Below are positions 7,546-16,399 of a DNA stretch of 64,000 nt, in pieces. A program made the translations under genes and the position numbers. The first letter of the stretch is position 1, and the number at the start of each line of letters is the position of its first letter. The notes beneath the pieces are model-generated. The model saw only the letters and a program-made list of their open reading frames with translations. It was not told where the DNA came from and did no database searches. Location: NCBI GenBank assembly GCA_902586905.1, contig CACIJH010000003.1, positions 60,303-124,302 on the forward strand. The letters are read 5' to 3'. This DNA is from an uncultured Bacteroidota bacterium (GTDB lineage: Bacteria > Bacteroidota > Bacteroidia > Flavobacteriales > Flavobacteriaceae).

Positions 7546-7929
7546 TTACTCTACCGTTTCACCCTCCCATTCGAGTATACCGCCAATTAAATTATAGGTT
7601 TCTGAAAAGCCCAAATCACGCATCACCTGAACTGCCTGTGCGCTTCTTGCACCCGATCGGCAGTACACATAATAAGACTTGTTTTTATCTAGAGCATTCA
7701 CCTCATCAATAAAACCAGGACCCATACGTAGGTCGATGTTAAGCGCATTGGGGATATGACCACTTTCAAATTCATCTTCTGTGCGGACATCCAAAACCAC
7801 AGCTTCGGGGTGCTCGACTAGGGCGTTTGCCCAGTCGTTTTGTGATAGATCTGACATACTATTTTGTTTCGGCCTAAGATACATACAGCCTGATAATAAT
7901 AAAACAATGGATAGATAAAATTTCCACAT
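7546..7929 (-). CDS. Rhodanese-domain lipoprotein
   Basis: A 127-residue protein with a lipoprotein signal peptide (LLLSGC, Cys15) and a single rhodanese domain from about residue 31 on: VVLDVRTEDEFESGHIPNALNID and the active-site loop YCRSGARS with the persulfide-forming Cys90. It is likely anchored in the periplasm and handles sulfane sulfur or acts as a thiol redox protein; the substrate is unknown. It lies 18 nt upstream of the broken DUF2851 gene and is divergent from marR. Confidence 0.88.
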   Translation of the reverse strand: MWKFYLSIVLLLSGCMYLRPKQNSMSDLSQNDWANALVEHPEAVVLDVRTEDEFESGHIPNALNIDLRMGPGFIDEVNALDKNKSYYVYCRSGARSAQAVQVMRDLGFSETYNLIGGILEWEGETVE

Positions 7930-7948
7930 ACAATAAAAGTATAAAAAT

Positions 7949-7978
7949 TTGTCAGTTCAACAAACAATTATATATTTG
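7949..7978 (+). promoter_or_regulatory. Promoter of marR-yceI
   Basis: TTG (7949-7951), 19-nt spacer, TATATTTG (7971-7978): a full Bacteroidota promoter. The predicted start, near 7983, falls within the inverted repeats at 7976-7995. Confidence 0.7.
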
Positions 7979-7995
7979 TACCTACAACAATTGTA
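7976..7995 (+). promoter_or_regulatory. Candidate MarR operator
   Basis: Alternating inverted repeats TTGTA (7976-7980), TACAA (7983-7987), TTGTA (7991-7995) overlap the -7 box and the transcription start of marR. Palindromes of this kind at the +1 are typical for MarR autorepression; binding here is inferred. Confidence 0.45.
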
Positions 7996-8004
7996 AATAC
8001 ATAT

Positions 8005-8424
8005 ATGTTAGCTAGATCTTTGGTTGTTGAAAGTATGCGTTTGGGGCAGTTTATGAGCGATGAAATCAGCTGTGCTCTACACCCATATGGGTTGAGCATT
8101 CAGCAATTTAATGTATTGCGCATACTGCGTGGTTGCAAAGGAACGCCAGCTTCTCTTCAACACATTACTACTCGAATGATTCACAAAACAAGCAATACAA
8201 CGCGAATTGTGGATCGTTTGTTGGAAAAGAAGCTTGTCGTTCGAAAACCATGCCTTGAAAATCGCAGAAAAGTTGAAATTTCAATTACAAGCAAAGGTCT
8301 ATCTCTACTGACTACAATTGATCCTGTGATAGATGAAAAAGAAAATGAAGTCGCAAACAGATTAACCAATGAAGAATTGGCAACGCTGCTAGACAACTAT
8401 AAAAAGCTATTTGTTACACTATAA
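8005..8424 (+). CDS. MarR-family transcriptional regulator
   Basis: Winged-helix regulator of 139 residues, normal for the family. The recognition region is LQHITTRMIHKTSNTTRIVDRLLEK (about residues 52-76), followed by the wing with VRKPCLENRRKVEISITSKGLSLL. Effector and regulon are unknown; the adjacent yceI gene (11-nt gap) is the likeliest target, together with itself through the inverted repeats at 7976-7995. MarR-YceI pairs are common in Flavobacteriales. Confidence 0.9.
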   Translation: MLARSLVVESMRLGQFMSDEISCALHPYGLSIQQFNVLRILRGCKGTPASLQHITTRMIHKTSNTTRIVDRLLEKKLVVRKPCLENRRKVEISITSKGLSLLTTIDPVIDEKENEVANRLTNEELATLLDNYKKLFVTL

Positions 8425-8435
8425 TTTAATTTGAT

Positions 8436-8993
8436 ATGAATACTAAATCCTTTTACTTACTCGTACTTTTACTTACAACCACTTTCGCTTTTGGAAGTGT
8501 GAAACCTATTCCAATAACCTCCGCCACCATTGAGTGGAAGGCTTATAAAATTGCGTATGAACGATGGGGCACTATCCAACTGAAAAGTGGAGAGCTCCTT
8601 TTTGAAGATGATGCACTGACAGGTGGAAACTTTGTTGTGGACATGACAAGCATTCAAGTCACCAGTCTTGAGGGAAAAAAGAAAGCCAGTTTAGAGAAAC
8701 ACCTCAGATCAGATGATTTTTTTGGTATTGAGGAATTTCCCACTGCTGAAATGGTGATCACTGCTGTTGAATCCACAACTGATGGATATAATGTCACTGG
8801 AGATTTCACGATCAAGGGGCAAACCCATCCAGTTACTTTTCCCATGGTTGTCAATGGCAAAACAGCAACTGCGAAAGTCAAAATCGATCGCACCAAATAC
8901 AATGTGCGTTATGGGTCTGATAGCTTTTTCGACAACCTCGGAAATCGTGTGATCTACAATGAGTTTGACCTAAATGTGAAGTTAACATTTTAA
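8436..8993 (+). CDS. YceI-family periplasmic lipid-binding protein
   Basis: A 185-residue YceI protein: signal peptide (about residues 1-20, TTTFAFG) followed by a lipocalin-like beta barrel. Family features include the start SATIEWKAYK, GGNFVVDMTSI, HLRSDDFFGIEEFPTAEM, GDFTIKGQTHPVTFP and a terminal strand NEFDLNVKLTF. YceI proteins bind isoprenoids or other amphiphiles; the ligand here is not known. Placed between marR and the CDGSH mini-gene, probably one transcript. Confidence 0.93.
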   Translation: MNTKSFYLLVLLLTTTFAFGSVKPIPITSATIEWKAYKIAYERWGTIQLKSGELLFEDDALTGGNFVVDMTSIQVTSLEGKKKASLEKHLRSDDFFGIEEFPTAEMVITAVESTTDGYNVTGDFTIKGQTHPVTFPMVVNGKTATAKVKIDRTKYNVRYGSDSFFDNLGNRVIYNEFDLNVKLTF

Positions 8994-9005
8994 ACATAAA
9001 AAGCT

Positions 9006-9089
9006 ATGAAAATTGATCGTCCAAAATGTGGTTGTGGAAACACGCAAAATCCTAATGGGTATTGTGATGGATCGCACAACAATAAATAA
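9006..9089 (+). CDS. 27-residue CDGSH iron-sulfur mini-protein
   Basis: ATG at 9006 opens a 27-codon frame that is almost nothing but a CDGSH iron-sulfur motif: Cys8-Gly-Cys10, then Cys20-Asp-Gly-Ser-His24. The four ligands (three Cys, one His) that hold a 2Fe-2S cluster in this family are all present. Nine residues separate Cys10 from Cys20, against eight in mitoNEET. Most known CDGSH proteins are at least 60 residues or carry two motifs, so this is minimal; cluster binding would need a dimer. It starts 12 nt after yceI, suggesting co-transcription. A redox or iron-sulfur transfer role is inferred only. Confidence 0.7.
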   Translation: MKIDRPKCGCGNTQNPNGYCDGSHNNK

Positions 9090-9102
9090 TTTTTCATTTC
9101 TG

Positions 9103-9133
9103 TTGTCTAGTTTATACTTGATTTATATATTTG
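9103..9133 (+). promoter_or_regulatory. Promoter of the trp operon
   Basis: TTG (9103-9105), 20-nt spacer, TATATTTG (9126-9133). The start should lie near 9138, leaving only about 6 nt before the leader-peptide ATG. Confidence 0.75.
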
Positions 9134-9143
9134 ACACTCAATT

Positions 9144-9191
9144 ATGAAAAATATCAATACATGGTGGTCTGCTCTTAACGCACAGTCGTGA
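9144..9191 (+). CDS. trpL: trp operon leader peptide
   Basis: A 15-residue peptide, MKNINTWWSALNAQS, with two adjacent Trp codons (9162-9167). It sits between the trp promoter and an intrinsic terminator just ahead of trpE. This is the arrangement of ribosome-mediated attenuation: when charged tRNA-Trp is scarce the ribosome stalls on the Trp codons and the terminator does not form. No Shine-Dalgarno sequence is present and the 5' leader is only a few nucleotides, so initiation is probably near-leaderless. I could not identify the competing antiterminator helix by eye. Confidence 0.85.
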   Translation: MKNINTWWSALNAQS

Positions 9192-9214
9192 GGCGCACCT
9201 TGTATACACACACC

Positions 9215-9247
9215 AAAGGGCTTGTCATCACGACAGGCCTTTTTTTA
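9215..9247 (+). terminator. trp attenuator terminator
   Basis: Twelve-pair stem (AAAGGGCTTGTC with GACAGGCCTTT plus one T, two G-T pairs) around a five-base loop (9227-9231), followed by a run of Ts to 9246. It begins 23 nt after the leader-peptide stop and ends about 12 nt before trpE. Confidence 0.85.
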
Positions 9248-9258
9248 TTGTGAGACCT

Positions 9259-10656
9259 ATGAAGTACACATTAGAAACACATCATCGCAAATTGCTCGTC
9301 GATACCATGACGCCTGTGAACATGTATTTGAAGATAAGGGATAAGTATCCCAACAGTATCCTTTTGGAAAGTTCAGATTATGGGGTCAATGACAACAGTG
9401 TGGCTTATATATGTTTTAATCTGATTGCTGAGATCAAGCTCCAAAATCATATTCTTCAGATGAGTTATCCCGATGGGTCATCCAAACAACTCGAGCTGGC
9501 AGAAAACGAGAGAGTCGCCAAGCATTGTAGCAATTTTGCGAAACAGTTTTCGTCAAATTCTCAAAATGATCGATTTGTTGCAAATGGGCTATTTGGTTTC
9601 ACTTCCTATGACGCAGTTCAGCATTTTGAAGATATTCGTTTTTCAAAAAAAGATAAAGATCTATCTCTTCCACAATTGTATTATGCCCTTTTTCAGAACG
9701 TGATTGCCATCAATGTTTTCAATAATGAGGCGCATATCTATGCACATTGTTATCAGACAAACAGCAATCTAGATGAAGTGGTTGAGGTGTTACAATCACC
9801 AAATCCTGTGACGCATTCTTTTTCGAGAAAAGGAGATCCCTATTCCAATTTGACAGATGATGAATTTGTTGCGCTTGTGAAAAAGGGGATTCATCACTGC
9901 TATCGAGGTGATGTTTTTCAAATCGTACTCTCTCGACGTTTTTCGCAACCCTTTACAGGCGATAACTTCACCTTGTATCGTGTACTGAGATCAGTCAATC
10001 CTTCCCCTTATTTATTTTATTTTGATTTTGGGGAATATCAAATTTTTGGCAGTTCACCAGAGGCACAGTTGGTTGTCAAAGATGGTAAAGCAGAGATTCA
10101 CCCCATTGCAGGTACCTTCCGACGAACAGGCAATGACAAGCAAGATGCCGAACGTGCAAGTAAATTGGCCAAAGATCAAAAAGAAAACAGCGAGCATGTG
10201 ATGCTCGTCGATTTGGCAAGAAATGACCTCAGCCGAAATGGCGATCAAGTCAAGGTTGAAAAAAACAGGGAAATACAGTTCTACTCCCATGTGATTCACC
10301 TTGTATCTAAGGTTACTGCCATGAAAAAAGAAAATCGAGAAACGATGGAAATTGTGGCTGATACGTTTCCTGCGGGAACACTCAGCGGGGCACCCAAACA
10401 CAGGGCTATGCAACTCATTGACGAATACGAAAATCGCAGTCGCGGATTCTATGGTGGTGCCATAGGTTTTATGGATTTTGATGGCAACTACAACCACGCC
10501 ATCATCATTCGCTCCTTTTTGAGCAAAAACAATGTCTTACACTATCAAGCAGGTGCTGGGGTAGTGTCTGAGTCTGTACCCGAAAATGAATTACAAGAAG
10601 TTTACAATAAACTAGGTGCTCTCAACAAAGCCCTGGAAGAAGCTGAAAAATTATAA
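9259..10656 (+). CDS. trpE: Anthranilate synthase component I
   Basis: Converts chorismate and ammonia (from TrpG) to anthranilate. 465 residues from ATG at 9259; an in-frame GTG at 9250 is less likely because relatives begin MK. The N-terminal domain carries the regulatory LLESSD element that binds tryptophan for feedback inhibition. The C-terminal chorismate-binding domain has FQIVLSRRF, FGSSPEAQLV, PIAGTFRRTG, HVMLVDLARNDL, FPAGTLSGAPKHRAM and RGFYGGAIGF. First structural gene after the attenuator. Confidence 0.96.
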   Translation: MKYTLETHHRKLLVDTMTPVNMYLKIRDKYPNSILLESSDYGVNDNSVAYICFNLIAEIKLQNHILQMSYPDGSSKQLELAENERVAKHCSNFAKQFSSNSQNDRFVANGLFGFTSYDAVQHFEDIRFSKKDKDLSLPQLYYALFQNVIAINVFNNEAHIYAHCYQTNSNLDEVVEVLQSPNPVTHSFSRKGDPYSNLTDDEFVALVKKGIHHCYRGDVFQIVLSRRFSQPFTGDNFTLYRVLRSVNPSPYLFYFDFGEYQIFGSSPEAQLVVKDGKAEIHPIAGTFRRTGNDKQDAERASKLAKDQKENSEHVMLVDLARNDLSRNGDQVKVEKNREIQFYSHVIHLVSKVTAMKKENRETMEIVADTFPAGTLSGAPKHRAMQLIDEYENRSRGFYGGAIGFMDFDGNYNHAIIIRSFLSKNNVLHYQAGAGVVSESVPENELQEVYNKLGALNKALEEAEKL

Positions 10657-10658
10657 TT

Positions 10659-11219
10659 ATGCACATACTTGTCATTGATAATTACGATTCTTTTACCTAT
10701 AATTTGGTGCATTATCTCGAAGACCTCAATTGTTTGGTAACAGTCAAGCGAAACGACCAACTGACGATCGAGGAGGTCGCAGATTACGATAAAATTGTGT
10801 TATCACCAGGGCCTGGTATTCCAGATGAAGCAGGTCTTTTAAAATCGATCATCTCTGCATACGCCCAAACCAAACCCATTTTAGGAGTCTGTTTGGGGCA
10901 TCAGGCGATTGGTGAGGTGTTTGGTGGTTCATTGACAAACCTAGACAAGGTCTATCATGGCATCGCTACTACTGTGCAAGTGGTTTGTGATGATCCCCTT
11001 TTTGAGGGGCTGGAAAAACAGTTTGAAGTGGGGCGTTATCACTCCTGGGTGGTTGAAAAACCCTTACCAGAAGAACTTGTGTTACTAGCAGAAGAAGACA
11101 ATGGACAAGTGATGGCAATGAAGCACAAGAAGTATGATATATATGGAGTTCAATTTCACCCTGAATCTATTTTAAGCCCAGAAGGAAAACAACTTTTGAA
11201 CAATTGGTTAAAGATGTGA
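10659..11219 (+). CDS. trpG: Anthranilate synthase component II (glutamine amidotransferase)
   Basis: Class I glutamine amidotransferase of 186 residues that feeds ammonia to TrpE. The triad is visible: Cys in GVCLGHQAIGE and His and Glu in VQFHPESI. The oxyanion loop is SPGPGIPDEAG. It begins 2 nt after trpE. The same subunit may also serve aminodeoxychorismate synthase, since no separate pabA is in view. Confidence 0.96.
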   Translation: MHILVIDNYDSFTYNLVHYLEDLNCLVTVKRNDQLTIEEVADYDKIVLSPGPGIPDEAGLLKSIISAYAQTKPILGVCLGHQAIGEVFGGSLTNLDKVYHGIATTVQVVCDDPLFEGLEKQFEVGRYHSWVVEKPLPEELVLLAEEDNGQVMAMKHKKYDIYGVQFHPESILSPEGKQLLNNWLKM

Positions 11220-11220
11220 A

Positions 11221-12216
11221 ATGAAAGAGATATTAGAAAAACGAATTCGCAACAAAAGCCTGACTAAGGACGAAGCCAAACATACGCTTCTTGAGATTGG
11301 ACAGGGCAAATGCAATTCGCATCAAATTGCTGCGTTTTTGACCACATATATGATGCGCGTGGTGACTGTAGAGGAGCTATCTGGCTTTCGTGCTGCGTTG
11401 CTTGACCTTTGCATTGCGATTGACTTAAAGGACTATGATCCTATCGACTTGTGTGGGACTGGTGGTGATGGGAAAGACACCTTCAATATTTCCACTCTTG
11501 CCTCATTTGTGACTGCTGGTGCTGGTGTTGCTGTGGCCAAGCATGGGAACTATGGTGTTTCATCTTCTTGTGGATCAAGTAATGTGATGGAACACTTGGG
11601 TATTCGCTTTTCAAACGATCAAGAATTTTTGCGAAACTGTATCGAAAAAGCTGGGATATGCGTTCTTCATGCGCCTTTGTTTCACCCTGCGATGAAGCAT
11701 GTTGCGCCAATCCGACGAGATCTGGGACTCAAAACCTTTTTCAATATGCTCGGGCCACTTGTGAATCCATCAAAACCCAACAAACAAATGGTGGGTGTTT
11801 TCAGTCTAGAATTACAGCGGATTTATCGCTATCTCTTGGAAGAAACCAACCAACAATACAGCATTCTACATGCCCTAGATGGATACGACGAAATATCCCT
11901 TACAGGGGATACCAAAGTGGTGTCGAACATTGGAACTGCAACGATTAATGCTGCCACTTTTTCAATCGAAACACTGCAAGCAACTCAAATTGGTGGGGGC
12001 AAATCAGTAGCCGATGCTGCAGATATTTTTATGCAAGTGCTCAAAGGTACTTCTACCGATGCTCAAAAACAGGTCGTTTGTGCCAATGCAGCTGTGGCAA
12101 TCGCAACTGCAAAAGGGTGTAGTATCAACGATGGCTTTGCTTATGCTACTGAATCGATCGACTCGGGCAAAGCACTTCAGTCATTAGAAACATTACAAAA
12201 ACTCAGCACAAAGTGA
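11221..12216 (+). CDS. trpD: Anthranilate phosphoribosyltransferase
   Basis: Transfers phosphoribose from PRPP to anthranilate. 331 residues, normal length. The PRPP loop CGTGGDGKDTFNIST and the conserved KHGNYGVSSSCGSSNVMEHLG are intact, as is GPLVNPSKP. It starts 1 nt after trpG and overlaps trpC by 4 nt. Confidence 0.96.
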   Translation: MKEILEKRIRNKSLTKDEAKHTLLEIGQGKCNSHQIAAFLTTYMMRVVTVEELSGFRAALLDLCIAIDLKDYDPIDLCGTGGDGKDTFNISTLASFVTAGAGVAVAKHGNYGVSSSCGSSNVMEHLGIRFSNDQEFLRNCIEKAGICVLHAPLFHPAMKHVAPIRRDLGLKTFFNMLGPLVNPSKPNKQMVGVFSLELQRIYRYLLEETNQQYSILHALDGYDEISLTGDTKVVSNIGTATINAATFSIETLQATQIGGGKSVADAADIFMQVLKGTSTDAQKQVVCANAAVAIATAKGCSINDGFAYATESIDSGKALQSLETLQKLSTK

Positions 12217-12995
12217 ATATCCTTCAACGTATTGTAAAAAGTATCCAAGAGGATTTGGTATCGAAAAAGGAAATTGTTCCTGTTCAATCACTAGAGTCTT
12301 CGATATTGTTTGATCGTCAAACCATTTCACTGAGCAAAAGCATTCTCGATTCACAGGGGGTTATCGCTGAACATAAACGCAGATCACCCTCCAAACCGAA
12401 TATCAATTTTGGTCTTTCTGTGTCAGAGGTAGCCAGGGGCTATGCGTCTGCAGGTGCTGCAGGAATGTCTGTGTTGACCAACACTCAATATTTTGGAGGG
12501 TCTTTGGAAGATTTACTCCTTGCAAGACAAGCATGTTCACTGCCTTTATTAAGGAAAGAATTTATCGTAGATGAATACCAAGTGTTGGAAGCCAAGGCCA
12601 ATGGAGCAGATGCCATTTTACTCATTGCTGCTTGCCTAGAAAAACAAGAAATTAAAACCCTATCGGAACTTGCAAAACAACTCGGATTAGAGGTGTTGTT
12701 AGAGGTTCACAATGCCCATGAGTTGGAAAAATCAGTGATGCCATCTCTTGACATGATTGGGGTGAACAATAGAGACCTGACAACATTTGATGTTTGTTTA
12801 GAGACAAGCATGTCCTTGGTAGATCAAATCCCGGCTGCGTTTGTCAAATTATCGGAAAGTGGCCTTTCTACAGATGAAGACGTTATCAAGCTAAGAGACT
12901 GTGGGTACGATGGTTTTTTGATGGGTGAACATTTTATGAAAACAGACAACCCAGGTGCATCGGCCAAAAACTTTATTCAATCATTAAAAATATGA
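12213..12995 (+). CDS. trpC: Indole-3-glycerol-phosphate synthase
   Basis: TIM-barrel enzyme of 260 residues that closes the indole ring. Signatures: EHKRRSPSKPNIN with catalytic Lys, LRKEFIVDEYQ, ADAILLIAACL, VLLEVHNAHELE, GVNNRDLTTF and LSESGLSTDEDV. The start is GTG at 12213, overlapping the trpD stop (GTGA), which favours translational coupling. Monofunctional: trpF is a separate gene. Confidence 0.95.
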   Translation: MNILQRIVKSIQEDLVSKKEIVPVQSLESSILFDRQTISLSKSILDSQGVIAEHKRRSPSKPNINFGLSVSEVARGYASAGAAGMSVLTNTQYFGGSLEDLLLARQACSLPLLRKEFIVDEYQVLEAKANGADAILLIAACLEKQEIKTLSELAKQLGLEVLLEVHNAHELEKSVMPSLDMIGVNNRDLTTFDVCLETSMSLVDQIPAAFVKLSESGLSTDEDVIKLRDCGYDGFLMGEHFMKTDNPGASAKNFIQSLKI

Positions 12996-13603
12996 AAATC
13001 AAAGTTTGTGGCATGCGAGAAAAAGATAATATAGCAGGCTTGGTAAAACTTCAGCCTGATTATATAGGGTTTATTTTTTGGGAGTCCTCAAAAAGATATT
13101 GTACGGACATCCCCAAAGATATCCCAAAACACATCAAAAAAGTTGGGGTATTTGTAGATGAAACAACAGAAGAAATCATATCCAAAATTGAGATATTTGG
13201 GCTAGACGTCATTCAACTTCATGGAAAAGAGAGTCCTGAACAATGCGCTGCGCTACAGCCATACTGTGAAGTGATCAAAGCCTTCAGCGTTGGTCCTCAT
13301 TTTGACTTTACAACAGTAAGTCCCTATCAAGACCATTGTACATATTTTTTGTTTGACACCCAGGGTCCACTGCCTGGTGGAAATGGCAACAGCTTTGACT
13401 GGACATTGCTCAAGAACTATAACCTAGATATCCCTTTTTTTATAAGTGGGGGTATTGGTTTAGGTCATATGAATGCAATTGCCGAAATTCGCAAACTAAA
13501 CTTGCCAATTCATGCATTGGACATCAATAGCAAGTTTGAGAGTGAACCAGGGGTAAAAAGATTAGACTATATAAAAACATTTAAAAAACAATTACAGCTA
13601 TGA
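12992..13603 (+). CDS. trpF: Phosphoribosylanthranilate isomerase
   Basis: TIM-barrel isomerase of 203 residues. [11 protein letters not shown] holds the catalytic Cys, [13 protein letters not shown] follows, and the catalytic Asp is in [17 protein letters not shown] overlap with trpC and again with trpB shows tight coupling. Confidence 0.95.
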   Translation: MKIKVCGMREKDNIAGLVKLQPDYIGFIFWESSKRYCTDIPKDIPKHIKKVGVFVDETTEEIISKIEIFGLDVIQLHGKESPEQCAALQPYCEVIKAFSVGPHFDFTTVSPYQDHCTYFLFDTQGPLPGGNGNSFDWTLLKNYNLDIPFFISGGIGLGHMNAIAEIRKLNLPIHALDINSKFESEPGVKRLDYIKTFKKQLQL

Positions 13604-14781
13604 GTTATCACGTCGATGAAAAAGGGTATTATGGGGAATTTGGAGGAGCATTTATCCCTGAGATGCTATACCCTAATGTAGAGGAACTTAGACAGAATTA
13701 CCTAAAAATCACTGCGCAAGATGATTTCAAATCAGAGTTTGATCAACTCCTCAGAGATTATGTTGGTCGACCAACGCCACTCTACTTTGCCTCTCGTTTG
13801 TCAGAAAAATATAATACCAAAATCTATCTCAAGCGTGAAGACCTCTGTCACACTGGTGCACATAAAATCAACAATACCATTGGGCAGATTTTATTAGCGA
13901 AGCGATTAGGAAAAAATCGCATCATTGCAGAAACTGGAGCTGGGCAACATGGTGTAGCAACAGCGACTGTATGTGCACTCATGGGAATTGAATGTGTGGT
14001 GTATATGGGCGAATTAGACATCAAACGTCAAGCACCCAATGTCGCACGTATGAAAATGCTAGGTGCAGAGGTTCGTCCTGCACAATCGGGAAGTAAGACA
14101 CTTAAAGATGCAACCAATGAGGCCATCAGAGATTGGATCAACAATCCAGTTGACACACACTATATCATTGGATCAGTTGTGGGGCCACATCCCTACCCTG
14201 ATATGGTTGCTCGATTTCAGGCAGTCATCAGTGAAGAATGCAAATCCCAACTGATGGAAGCCGAAGGTCGTGACTATCCAGACCATGTGGTGGCTTGTGT
14301 GGGCGGAGGTAGTAATGCTGCTGGCTTATACTATCATTACCTCAATGACAAAAGAGTGAATGTCATCGCTGTCGAAGCAGCTGGAAAAGGTATTGATACA
14401 GGCGAAAGCGCAGCAACATCAGCACTTGGAAAAGAGGGGATTATCCATGGAAGCAAAACCCTGCTCATGCAAACAGAAGATGGGCAGATTACAGAACCAT
14501 ACTCCATATCGGCTGGGCTTGACTACCCTGGTGTGGGGCCAATGCATGCACACCTATTCAGGTCGAAACGTGCTGAGTTTATCTCGATTCCAGATCAAGA
14601 GGCAATGGATTGGGGACTTACCCTTTCTCAGACAGAAGGTATTATTCCAGCAATCGAAACAGCACATGCTTTTGCCATTTTGGATGAGAGATCATTTGAT
14701 CCTGATGAAATTGTATTGTTTAATTGCTCTGGACGAGGGGATAAAGATCTAGATACTTACATCGATTATTTCAAATTGTAA
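13600..14781 (+). CDS. trpB: Tryptophan synthase beta subunit
   Basis: PLP enzyme of 393 residues condensing indole and serine. The PLP lysine is in [10 protein letters not shown], with [12 protein letters not shown] and the phosphate-binding GGGSNAAG. It is the standard TrpB1 type with the GHPYP-like region intact ([10 protein letters not shown]), so it should work with the TrpA encoded next. Overlaps trpF by 4 nt and trpA by 1 nt. Confidence 0.97.
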   Translation: MSYHVDEKGYYGEFGGAFIPEMLYPNVEELRQNYLKITAQDDFKSEFDQLLRDYVGRPTPLYFASRLSEKYNTKIYLKREDLCHTGAHKINNTIGQILLAKRLGKNRIIAETGAGQHGVATATVCALMGIECVVYMGELDIKRQAPNVARMKMLGAEVRPAQSGSKTLKDATNEAIRDWINNPVDTHYIIGSVVGPHPYPDMVARFQAVISEECKSQLMEAEGRDYPDHVVACVGGGSNAAGLYYHYLNDKRVNVIAVEAAGKGIDTGESAATSALGKEGIIHGSKTLLMQTEDGQITEPYSISAGLDYPGVGPMHAHLFRSKRAEFISIPDQEAMDWGLTLSQTEGIIPAIETAHAFAILDERSFDPDEIVLFNCSGRGDKDLDTYIDYFKL

Positions 14782-15542
14782 TGAATAGAATTCAAGCATC
14801 CTTAGCGCAAAACAAAAAGCTATTGTCCATCTATTTCACTGCTGGTTTCCCTGCAATAGATGATACTGTTTCCATTTTGGAGCAACTGCAAGAAGCAGGT
14901 GTCGATTTGATTGAATTGGGACTTCCATTCTCCGACCCCCTTGCAGATGGACCCACAATACAGGAGAGTTCAACCAAAGCACTTCACAATGGAATGACAA
15001 CCGATAAACTATTTGACCAACTCCAAGGGATTCGGAAAACCATAGATGTTCCTTTGATTGTCATGGGATACTTCAATCCTATGATGCAGTTTGGTGTCGA
15101 ACGTTTTTGCAAACGCTGCCAGGAAGTTGGCATCGATGGGCTCATCATACCAGATCTTCCTGTTGATGTGTATCATGAAAAATACCAAAAACTATTTCAG
15201 CAATATGGTCTTCTCAATATGTTTTTGATCACTCCGCAAACACCTGATGATCGAATCACTTATATCGATAAGGTCTCTGAAGGTTTTATCTATATGGTGA
15301 GTAGTGCTGCTACCACTGGCGCACAAGGTAGTTTTGGCAATGAACAAGAACAATATTTTAAACGTATTGGCGCTATGAATCTAAAGTCCAAACTCCTCGT
15401 AGGTTTTGGTATTAGTAATCGAGAAACCTATGATGCTGCTGTTGCCCATAGTCAAGGCGCAATCATTGGCTCTGCTTTCATCAAGCATTTGGAAAAGAAT
15501 GGAAGCAATAGCGTGAAAAAATTTATCGAACAGATTCGATAA
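14781..15542 (+). CDS. trpA: Tryptophan synthase alpha subunit
   Basis: TIM-barrel subunit of 253 residues that cleaves indole-3-glycerol phosphate to indole. Catalytic Glu in DLIELGLPFSDPLADGPTIQ with the Asp of the second catalytic position in DGLIIPDLPVD; phosphate loop GFGISNRE. Start codon overlaps the trpB stop (TAATG). Last gene of the trp operon; yaaA converges only 5 nt away and no terminator is visible between them. Confidence 0.96.
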   Translation: MNRIQASLAQNKKLLSIYFTAGFPAIDDTVSILEQLQEAGVDLIELGLPFSDPLADGPTIQESSTKALHNGMTTDKLFDQLQGIRKTIDVPLIVMGYFNPMMQFGVERFCKRCQEVGIDGLIIPDLPVDVYHEKYQKLFQQYGLLNMFLITPQTPDDRITYIDKVSEGFIYMVSSAATTGAQGSFGNEQEQYFKRIGAMNLKSKLLVGFGISNRETYDAAVAHSQGAIIGSAFIKHLEKNGSNSVKKFIEQIR

Positions 15543-15547
15543 AAGAA

Positions 15548-16309
15548 CTACCTCACATACACAGGTTTTGTAGGATCGGCTGTATGTTCCTCACTGTAAC
15601 GATAACCATCGATAGCAAAGCCCAAAACGTCTTCCGCAGTTTTTGAATTGTTGTCAATGAGATAACGCGCCATCAAACCCCTGGCCTTTTTGGCATAAAA
15701 TGAAATGATTTTGAGATTGCCGTTTTTGTAGTCTTTGAATATGGGTTCAATTACTGTTCCATCTAAGTCAGCTAACGAAACAGCAGAGGCATACTCCTTG
15801 CTGGCAAGGTTTACGACCAACTCATCAGATTGGAGTTCGCTATTGAGTTGGGCAGTGATTTTTTCTTGCCAAAACCCATAGAGATTTTTACTGCCATTCA
15901 CGCCAAAAGAAGTGCCCATTTCCAAGCGATAGGGTTGCATCAGATCGAAAGGTTTGAGTACACCATAAAGACCCGAAAGAATACGCAAACTGTTGTTGAG
16001 GGTATCCCATTTTTCTTCGTCAATGGTATAAGCATCAAGGCCAGTGTATACATCACCATCAAAAGCGTACACAGCTGGACGAGCATTGTCAGAAGTAAAA
16101 GGAGTTGTAAAGCTCTGATTACGTGTCCAGTTTAGCTCGGCAAGTTTATCTGATATTCCCATGAGTGACTTGAGCTCAGCTGGTGATTTTTTTCGCAATG
16201 CCATATTCAAAGCAGCTGCTTCGTTGACAAAGACTGGCTGACTGCAATGCGCATGTGGCAATGGACTTTCATAATTTAAAGACTTGGCGGGGGATACTAA
16301 TAGTTTCAT
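15548..16309 (-). CDS. yaaA: Peroxide stress protein YaaA
   Basis: DUF328/UPF0246 protein of 253 residues. It begins MKLLVSPAKSLNY, typical for the family, and shows FTSDNARPAVYAFDGDVY, LRILSGLYGVLKPFDLMQPYRLEMG, ASKEYASAV and KKARGLMARY. In E. coli YaaA limits free iron and DNA damage during peroxide stress and binds DNA through a helix-hairpin-helix-like fold; the same role is assumed. A TATTTTTG box lies at 16326-16333. Confidence 0.94.
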   Translation of the reverse strand: MKLLVSPAKSLNYESPLPHAHCSQPVFVNEAAALNMALRKKSPAELKSLMGISDKLAELNWTRNQSFTTPFTSDNARPAVYAFDGDVYTGLDAYTIDEEKWDTLNNSLRILSGLYGVLKPFDLMQPYRLEMGTSFGVNGSKNLYGFWQEKITAQLNSELQSDELVVNLASKEYASAVSLADLDGTVIEPIFKDYKNGNLKIISFYAKKARGLMARYLIDNNSKTAEDVLGFAIDGYRYSEEHTADPTKPVYVR

Positions 16310-16325
16310 ATCAACAGCTTTTTGT

Positions 16326-16333
16326 CAAAAATA
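16326..16333 (-). promoter_or_regulatory. -7 box of yaaA
   Basis: Minus-strand TATTTTTG ending 16 nt before the yaaA ATG; predicted leader about 12 nt. No convincing -33 TTG. Confidence 0.5.
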
Positions 16334-16399
16334 TAAAGGGTTTTTGGGATAGGCAAGTTACAGATAGTCAAAGTGTTGATTGCTTTAACTCTGCTTTTT

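Noticed and set aside
9250..9258. GTG at 9250 as the trpE start
   Set aside because: It would begin within bases of the attenuator T-run and add residues not seen in relatives; ATG 9259 gives the usual MK start.
10054..10497. 147-codon minus-strand frame inside trpE
   Set aside because: Antisense to the conserved chorismate-binding domain with no signals of its own.
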